Shown piece after piece: positions 15,093-19,850 of a DNA stretch of 19,850 nucleotides (its first letter is position 1; each line of letters opens with the position of its first letter). The position numbers and the translations under genes were made by a program. The DNA is from JAVBKA01 sp031546715 (GTDB lineage Bacteria > Bacillota > Clostridia > Oscillospirales > UBA929). The notes beneath the pieces are model-generated. The model was not told the origin of the DNA. It worked only from the letters and a program-made list of their open reading frames with translations, and made no database searches. The stretch spans positions 1 through 19,850 of the forward strand of contig JAVBKA010000081.1 in assembly GCA_031546715.1 (NCBI GenBank), given 5' to 3'.

Positions 15093-16223
15093 TTGAGAGT
15101 AATTTTTACCTGCGGAGGAACTGCAGGGCATATTAACCCAGCACTTTCTGTTGCGTCATACTTAAAAAAGTATGGAAAAAATGTTGAAATCCTATTTGTG
15201 GGCGCAGAAAACGCCATGGAAACAAAGCTTGTTCCCCTTGAAGGCTTTGAAATTAAAACCATAAATATCAGAAATCTTGTTCACAGCTTGAAGCCCTCCG
15301 CAATGCTGACCAACGCTAAAACCATTCTTCGTGTTGCTGGCTCCCTCAGCGAGGCTAAGAAAATTATCAAGGAGTTTAAGCCTGACGTCGTGGTCGGAAT
15401 GGGGGGATACGCTAGCTTCCCAGTCGCATACGCGGCTGCGGGGTTAAATATTCCCACCGTCATCCATGAAAGCAACGCCATACCCGGCTTGACGACAAAA
15501 ATGCTTGCCGCTAGGGTCACAAGAGTCTTGACAGGTTTTGCAGGAGTGGAAAAGCAGTATCCCAAGCCTGAAAAGGTTATGTCAACAGGCACACCTGTAA
15601 AGCAGGAGTTTTTATCCCTCGATAAACAGGTGGCTAAGGAAAAGCTAGGGCTTGACGCAAGACCAGTTGTGCTTAGTTTTTTTGGGTCACTTGGCGCAAG
15701 AGATATGAACTCCAAGATGCTTGAGGTTATGAAACTAGCGGAACATGAAGGCGGTATTCAGCTCCTACATTCAACCGGGAAATACGGCTGGGAAACCATA
15801 CCAAAGCGGGCTGAGGACGCGGGGATTGACATCGAGCATGGTAAAAATGTTAAAATGTATGAGTATATTTACGACATGACGACCTTTATGGCGGCTGCGG
15901 ACATAGTAATCTGTCGTGCAGGCGCGTCAACACTTAACGAACTGATGGTGGCGGGGAAGCCTGCAATTATTGTCCCAAGTCCCAATGTTGCAAATAATCA
16001 CCAAGAGCCTAACGCACGTGAGCTTGAAAAAATCGGCGGGGCGTATGTTTTACTAGAAAAGGATATTACAGACAAGAAGCTTTGGGAAACTATCACGACA
16101 ATGATTAAGGATACAGCAAAGCTTGAGACCATGTCGGTTGCATTACGCAAGGCAGCAATGATTGATTCAACTGAAAGAATAGCGAAAATTATCTCAGATA
16201 TTGCCGAAAAGAAGATTATTTAG
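15093..16223 (+). CDS. murG: UDP-GlcNAc--undecaprenyl-PP-MurNAc-pentapeptide GlcNAc transferase
   Basis: 376 residues from TTG 15093, chosen because GGAGG (15080-15084) lies 8 nt upstream and the product then begins MRVIFTCGGTAGH, the usual MurG N-terminus. A GTG at 15072, overlapping the ftsW stop, would add seven residues. MurG is a peripheral GT-B enzyme at the inner membrane that adds GlcNAc to lipid I, giving lipid II. The N-domain glycine-rich loop is GGTAGHINPA (8-17; the Clostridia-type variant of GGTGGH), GMGGYASFPV follows near 102, and the acceptor loop HESNAIPG starts near 125. The UDP-GlcNAc-binding loop CRAGASTLNEL begins near 274, and NHQEPNA near 302. Confidence 0.95.
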   Translation: MRVIFTCGGTAGHINPALSVASYLKKYGKNVEILFVGAENAMETKLVPLEGFEIKTINIRNLVHSLKPSAMLTNAKTILRVAGSLSEAKKIIKEFKPDVVVGMGGYASFPVAYAAAGLNIPTVIHESNAIPGLTTKMLAARVTRVLTGFAGVEKQYPKPEKVMSTGTPVKQEFLSLDKQVAKEKLGLDARPVVLSFFGSLGARDMNSKMLEVMKLAEHEGGIQLLHSTGKYGWETIPKRAEDAGIDIEHGKNVKMYEYIYDMTTFMAAADIVICRAGASTLNELMVAGKPAIIVPSPNVANNHQEPNARELEKIGGAYVLLEKDITDKKLWETITTMIKDTAKLETMSVALRKAAMIDSTERIAKIISDIAEKKII

Positions 16224-16246
16224 GCGATATTGTCTGAAAAGTGAAG

Positions 16247-16303
16247 CATCCTCGAAAAACTCAGCATATGATGTGGCGTAAGTCATTTATTTTGCGGAGG
16301 ATG
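16247..16303 (+). repeat. Inverted repeat pairing with the murA ribosome binding site
   Basis: CATCCTC (16247-16253) is the exact complement of GAGGATG (16297-16303), which includes the GGAGG used by murA. The 43-nt loop has no other gene. A 7-bp match at this distance may be chance, so this is a weak call. Confidence 0.35.
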
Positions 16304-16309
16304 TTGTTC

Positions 16310-17566
16310 ATGAGTTCGTTTATTATTCAAGGCGGATTGCCGCTTAACGGAAATATCCGTGTGCATGGTGCAAAAAACAGTGTTTTGCCCATACTGTCTG
16401 CCACACTGCTTAACAGAGGCAAGAATGTTATCACCAATTGCCCGTACATTAGCGATGTAGATTCGTCGGTGCGAATACTTAACCATCTAGGATGTCAGGT
16501 TGAAAGGCAAAACGACGCTATAATCGTTGACAGCTCGACAATGAGCCATTTTGACATTCCCGACTGCTTAATGCGTGAAATGAGGTCGTCAGTGGTTTTC
16601 CTCGGCGCAATTCTTGCCCGCTCAGGTAAAGCGGTAATGAGCTTCCCAGGCGGCTGCGACATTGGAACTAGGCATATTGATTTGCATTTGCAAGCACTGC
16701 GAGAACTTGGCGCGAATATCTCCGAATCCAATGGCAATATTTTCTGCGAGGCGGATGTTATTGTCGGGAAAGAGATTAATCTGACGTTTCCCAGTGTCGG
16801 CGCGACTGAAAACATTTTGCTAACAGCATGTACAGGCAAGGGCGTTACACGCATCACCAATGCGGCAAGAGAGCCAGAGATTGAGGATTTAGCAAACTTT
16901 TTAAATGCCATGGGCTGCAAGGTTATAGGCGCAGGAACGTCCACAATTTCCATAGAAGGCGTTAATATTGATACACTCAGAGGCGTGGAGCACAAAATCA
17001 TACCCGACAGAATTGTCGCCTCAACCTATCTCTGCGCCACAGCGGTTGCAGGTGGGGATGTGTGGGTGGAGGACGTTATCCCGTCCCATCTCAGCACGGT
17101 GATATCGCTAATGACCGAGGCAGGCTGCGAAATCGACACACGCGATGACCGTGTGCATATAGTCCGCAAAGCACCGCTAAAAGCGATGCGCCCAATGAAA
17201 ACCCAACCCTATCCTGGATTTCCCACAGATGCTCAAGCTACTGTTATGAGCGTAGCAACCTGCGCAGAAGGTACTACGGTATTTGTGGAAAACATTTTTG
17301 AAAGCCGTTTTCGTCACGTTGGTGAGCTAGCTCGAATGGGGGCGGACATAAAGGTCGAAGGCAGAGTTGCAGTAGTATGCGGTGTTCCGAAGCTATTCGG
17401 CGCACAGGTTCATTCAACGGACTTACGCGGGGGTGCTGCGCTTGTTGTAGCGGCATTAGGAGCACGGGGTCAAACCAAGGTAGGGGACTTGCACCACATC
17501 GACAGAGGGTACGAAAAACTGCATCTGGCATTGTCAAGCCTTGGGGCAGATATGAAGCGCGTGTAG
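16310..17566 (+). CDS. murA: UDP-N-acetylglucosamine 1-carboxyvinyltransferase
   Basis: 418 residues from ATG 16310, preceded by GGAGG (16296-16300) at 9 nt. The frame extends to an ATG at 16241, but those 23 residues do not resemble the family, and MSSFIIQGGLPLNG matches its N-terminus. MurA transfers enolpyruvate from PEP to UDP-GlcNAc, the committed cytoplasmic step of peptidoglycan synthesis. Substrate-binding Lys22-Asn23 (GAKNSVLP) is present. The catalytic loop is PGGCDIGTRHIDLHL with Cys116, the residue attacked by fosfomycin, so it is not the Asp variant that confers natural resistance. Later family motifs include YPGFPTDAQA (near 322) and LRGGAALVVAALGA (near 389). Many Firmicutes have a second murA, which this window cannot show. 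Confidence 0.96.
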   Translation: MSSFIIQGGLPLNGNIRVHGAKNSVLPILSATLLNRGKNVITNCPYISDVDSSVRILNHLGCQVERQNDAIIVDSSTMSHFDIPDCLMREMRSSVVFLGAILARSGKAVMSFPGGCDIGTRHIDLHLQALRELGANISESNGNIFCEADVIVGKEINLTFPSVGATENILLTACTGKGVTRITNAAREPEIEDLANFLNAMGCKVIGAGTSTISIEGVNIDTLRGVEHKIIPDRIVASTYLCATAVAGGDVWVEDVIPSHLSTVISLMTEAGCEIDTRDDRVHIVRKAPLKAMRPMKTQPYPGFPTDAQATVMSVATCAEGTTVFVENIFESRFRHVGELARMGADIKVEGRVAVVCGVPKLFGAQVHSTDLRGGAALVVAALGARGQTKVGDLHHIDRGYEKLHLALSSLGADMKRV

Positions 17567-17588
17567 TACATAGGATTCAATTTTACAA

Positions 17589-18377
17589 ATGAAAGCGAAT
17601 GAAATTATGAGTAAAAAAAGCAGAAAAGGAGCAAGACAACGCCGTAATGGTTTTGTCTTTTCTCTTGTTTCTGTTATATTCGTGTTTGTTTTAATATTGC
17701 TGTCAATGCAGTTATTTTTTAAGATAAAATCTATAGAAGTTGTCGGAAATACCAAGATATCGTCAGAAGACATTAGAATTGCCACAGGATACTCGCTGGG
17801 AGGTAATATTTTCCTAATAAATAAAAACTCCGCGTCTAAGACTATTTATGAGTCCTTCGCCTATGTCAAGAAAGTTACAATCAAGAGAAGGCTTCCTGGG
17901 GTTGTTCAGGTAATAATTGAGGAGGCAACTCCTGCTTGTGTTTTTGAAGAAAACGGTTATTACTGGTATGTAGATAAAAATGGAAAAATCTTAGAATCAA
18001 AAGCGGGAGTAGGGGAGGCTTATGCTGCAATAGTTAAAAATGAGGTAATACTAGTCCCTGTAGTTGGACAAACAATAGTTTTAGAGGATAGCGAAGGCGA
18101 AAAAATGCATGCGCTGATAGCATTGCTTGAGACTCTCGACAATGCAGAGTATTTGGAGAAAATTACCGAAATAAATCTTCAAAAAAGCTATGAAATTTCC
18201 TTTATTTATGAGAATAGATTAAGAGTTTACATAGGTATGCCCGACGATTTAGAGTATAAGCTTAAATATATCGGCGAAGCAATAAAGTATCTAGATGGCA
18301 TCGAAACTGCATCCTTTGCGGAGCTTGATGTTTCTATGGCAAGGGAAAAAAATCCCAGTCTGAGATTGAGAAATTAG
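17589..18377 (+). CDS. ftsQ: Cell division protein FtsQ/DivIB
   Basis: 262 residues. Basic cytoplasmic N-terminus (1-20, KKSRKGARQRR), one membrane helix (about 21-43), then a POTRA domain (about 45-114, starting IKSIEVVGNTKISSEDIRIATG) and a beta domain (about 115-245) with WYVDKNGKIL. This is the DivIB/FtsQ arrangement; the protein links FtsL/DivIC to the septal wall synthases outside the membrane. The chosen ATG has only AGGA 13 nt upstream; an in-frame ATG at 17607 is also possible. The gene is more AT-rich by eye than its neighbours. Its low conservation is usual for the family. It follows murA by 22 nt and precedes ftsZ, the common clostridial order. Confidence 0.9.
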   Translation: MKANEIMSKKSRKGARQRRNGFVFSLVSVIFVFVLILLSMQLFFKIKSIEVVGNTKISSEDIRIATGYSLGGNIFLINKNSASKTIYESFAYVKKVTIKRRLPGVVQVIIEEATPACVFEENGYYWYVDKNGKILESKAGVGEAYAAIVKNEVILVPVVGQTIVLEDSEGEKMHALIALLETLDNAEYLEKITEINLQKSYEISFIYENRLRVYIGMPDDLEYKLKYIGEAIKYLDGIETASFAELDVSMAREKNPSLRLRN

Positions 18378-18406
18378 TTTTTATTAATAAAAATTCAAAT
18401 TTCTTA

Positions 18407-18435
18407 TTGACCAAATCATTAATTAAGTGTATTAT
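18407..18435 (+). promoter_or_regulatory. Promoter for ftsZ
   Basis: TTGACC (18407-18412), 17-nt spacer, TATTAT (18430-18435). Start expected near 18442, leaving a 54-nt leader before GTG 18496. It lies after the ftsQ stop, so ftsZ can be expressed apart from the long upstream operon. Confidence 0.7.
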
Positions 18436-18495
18436 GATTTGTAGCTTTAATTATGTTCTATTGTTCATCAATTGACATACATAGGAGGAAACAGT

Positions 18496-19680
18496 GTGAT
18501 AACTGAACTTGACTTTGGCAATGAAAATATAGTAAAAATAAAGGTTATCGGTGTGGGTGGCGGCGGAAACAACGTTGTTAACCGTATGATGGAAGCGGGT
18601 ATCGGTAGCGCAGAATTTGTTGCCGTTAATACAGATAAGCAAGCTCTTCATAAGACTTTAGCCGACTATAGAGTACAGATTGGTGAAAAACTTACAGGCG
18701 GCAAGGGCGCAGGCTCAGACCCCGAAGTTGGCAGAAAGTCAATGGAAGAAAGCCGTTCCTCAATCACCAAGCTTTTAGAGGGCACTGATATGGTGTTTAT
18801 TGCTGCTGGTATGGGCGGCGGCACAGGCACGGGAGCTGCTCCCATTATTGCAGACTTAGCCAGAGAGCAGGGCATCCTTACCGTTGGCATCGTAACTAAG
18901 CCCTTCTCCTTTGAAGGCACAAAACGCATGAAGCAGGCAGAACAGGGTATTGAAGAACTGCGTAGCCGTGTTGACTCGCTTATTATAATTCCTAATGAAA
19001 GACTAAAATTGGTTTCTGCCGAAAAGATTTCACTTGCAACAGGCTTTAAAATTGCGGACGAAGTTCTAAAGCAAGCCGTCCAAAGTATTTCTGACCTTAT
19101 TAATACAGCACAGCTTATTAACCTTGACTTCTCAGATATCAGCACCGTCATGCGTGACGCAGGATATGCCCACATCGGTGTCGGACGAGCAGCAGGAAAG
19201 AACAAAGCAGAGGAAGCCGCAAAGATGGCTATCCAAAGTCCGCTTCTTGAGACGACTATTAACAATGCCCGAGGCGTTATCATCAACGTAACAGGCGACA
19301 GCGACATGGCTCTTGAGGACGTTGAAATCGCTGCAAACATGGTTAAGGTTGCTGTCCACCACGACGCAACGAGTATTTTCGGTGCCGCAATTGACGACAC
19401 TATGAATGATGAGATTCGTGTTATCGTTATTGCAACGGGATTTGAAGAAACTAAACTAGAGGACGGCTCTTTTGCCTCAAAAACTCTGCCGCTTTCTACT
19501 AAGCAATACACTTCATCAGCATCAAACGAGCCTAGGGTTAATGTCACACCGTCTCAGCCTGCGCCACCGGTTGCACCGGTTGCCCATGTGCATGTAGAGC
19601 CTACACCGATTGCGCCACAGCCTGAACCAGAGGAAGAAGATCCGTTCGCTCAAATCTTTAAGATTTTCAATAAGAAATAG
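18496..19680 (+). CDS. ftsZ: Cell division protein FtsZ
   Basis: 394 residues from GTG 18496, fixed by AGGAGG (18483-18488) 7 nt upstream; the frame also opens at an ATG at 18472, which lies before the ribosome site and is unlikely. FtsZ is the tubulin-like GTPase that forms the Z ring. Motifs: GVGGGGNNVVNRM (19-31), the tubulin signature GGGTGTGAAP (107-116), and the T7 loop NLDFSDI (209-215) with catalytic Asp211 and Asp214 positions. The core ends near 316. A proline-rich linker follows (about 317-378), and the C-terminal peptide EEDPFAQIFKIFNKK is the partner-binding tail; it is not the DIPxFLRR form of E. coli or Bacillus. Its own promoter and the following small frame and terminator suggest a short transcript. 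No ftsA lies next to it. Confidence 0.97.
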   Translation: MITELDFGNENIVKIKVIGVGGGGNNVVNRMMEAGIGSAEFVAVNTDKQALHKTLADYRVQIGEKLTGGKGAGSDPEVGRKSMEESRSSITKLLEGTDMVFIAAGMGGGTGTGAAPIIADLAREQGILTVGIVTKPFSFEGTKRMKQAEQGIEELRSRVDSLIIIPNERLKLVSAEKISLATGFKIADEVLKQAVQSISDLINTAQLINLDFSDISTVMRDAGYAHIGVGRAAGKNKAEEAAKMAIQSPLLETTINNARGVIINVTGDSDMALEDVEIAANMVKVAVHHDATSIFGAAIDDTMNDEIRVIVIATGFEETKLEDGSFASKTLPLSTKQYTSSASNEPRVNVTPSQPAPPVAPVAHVHVEPTPIAPQPEPEEEDPFAQIFKIFNKK

Positions 19681-19714
19681 AATTTTATTTGTCAATTAAA
19701 GGAGGAATCATACC

Positions 19715-19771
19715 GTGAGTAGTGGAGACCCTGGAAGTATAAGCTCTAAAATTTACGGCATGATTTCATAG
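19715..19771 (+). CDS. Possible 18-residue peptide downstream of ftsZ
   Basis: GTG start nine nucleotides after a perfect AAAGGAGG (19698-19705), the best Shine-Dalgarno in this part of the window, then 18 codons (MSSGDPGSISSKIYGMIS) and a TAG. A stop this close to the start and a terminator 18 nt later suggest either a real small peptide, a regulatory leader or the broken 5' end of a lost gene. No family is recognised and the sequence has no membrane segment. Supported by the ribosome site and position only. Confidence 0.4.
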   Translation: MSSGDPGSISSKIYGMIS

Positions 19772-19788
19772 CTTGTAAAAGTTTGTAA

Positions 19789-19834
19789 GCATGACACATG
19801 CCAGAAAGGTGTGTTTGTCATGCTTTCTATTTTT
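19789..19834 (+). terminator. Intrinsic terminator of the ftsZ transcript
   Basis: GCATGACA (19789-19796) pairs with TGTCATGC (19816-19823), and CATGCC with GGTGTG extends the stem (two G-U pairs, a TT bulge, AGAAA loop). T-rich TTTCTATTTTT follows at 19824-19834. Confidence 0.85.
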
Positions 19835-19850
19835 AAAACCATTGATGGAA

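Noticed and set aside
16637..16672. Fosfomycin-resistant MurA variant (Cys to Asp)
   Set aside because: The loop reads PGGCDIG: the catalytic cysteine is present, and the Asp follows it rather than replacing it.
16495..17001. 168-codon antisense frame within murA
   Set aside because: Mirror of a well-conserved gene; no ribosome site or recognisable domain.
18381..18400. AT-only palindrome after ftsQ (TTTTTATTAATAAAAA) as a terminator or operator
   Set aside because: Made only of A and T, so the stem is weak, and such palindromes arise often in AT-rich spacers.
18472..18477. TTGACA near the ftsZ start as a -35 element
   Set aside because: A -10 would fall at about 18495, in the start codon region, where no TATAAT-like hexamer exists; TTGACC/TATTAT upstream fits better.
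18666..19547. Long open frame of 293 codons antisense to ftsZ
   Set aside because: It lies fully inside ftsZ on the opposite strand, is serine/threonine-rich low-complexity as expected of a codon-position shadow, and has no ribosome site.
1..19850. CRISPR array, insertion sequence, phage or attachment sites
   Set aside because: No spaced direct repeats, transposase or integrase motif, or long terminal inverted repeats were found by eye; the gene content is ordinary chromosomal.

Overview
This window looks like a chromosomal segment from a low-to-mid GC, Gram-positive Clostridia-type bacterium (Firmicutes/Bacillota). The inference rests on an HPr with both His15 and a regulatory Ser46 context, a SpoVD/PBP2B-like transpeptidase with C-terminal PASTA repeats, a DivIB/FtsQ-type protein, strong GGAGG ribosome binding sites with many TTG/GTG starts, and a division and cell wall (dcw) cluster in clostridial order. 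MurE carries the DNPR motif of meso-diaminopimelate-adding enzymes, so the peptidoglycan is probably mDAP type. I cannot name the species.

Layout. (1) Positions 1-2440, minus strand: a two-gene unit, a TTG-started SWIM zinc-finger protein followed 26 nt later by a HEAT-repeat-like protein that runs off the left edge. This is the only part that is not housekeeping. (2) 2441-2960, plus: a near-consensus promoter, an HPr gene and an intrinsic terminator. (3) 2975-6480, plus: uvrC, rsmD (4-nt overlap), coaD and an alanine/charge-rich coiled-coil protein, ended by a strong GAAA-loop terminator. (4) 6540-18377, plus: the dcw cluster, with a promoter and a three-copy 10-bp-period MraZ operator, then mraZ, rsmH, an ftsL-like gene, a PASTA transpeptidase (spoVD/pbpB-like), murE, mraY, ftsW/spoVE, murG, murA and ftsQ/divIB. 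(5) 18407-19834, plus: ftsZ with its own promoter, then an 18-codon reading frame with a perfect Shine-Dalgarno, and an intrinsic terminator.

How the genes work together. MurA commits UDP-GlcNAc to wall synthesis, MurE adds the third stem residue, MraY and MurG build lipid I and lipid II, FtsW polymerises glycan and the PASTA transpeptidase crosslinks it. FtsL-like and FtsQ proteins connect the synthases to the divisome, and FtsZ positions the machine. MraZ probably autoregulates the cluster promoter, and RsmH and RsmD methylate 16S rRNA. murD and murF, often located beside murE/mraY/ftsW, are absent from their usual slots.

Points for a second look: the SWIM/HEAT pair; three genes (coaD, murE, murA) whose ribosome binding sites overlap inverted repeats, murE having two mutually exclusive hairpins; the MraZ operator; and the small frame after ftsZ. 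No tRNA, rRNA, CRISPR, insertion sequence or phage feature was seen, and no stretch over 300 bases lacks a gene.
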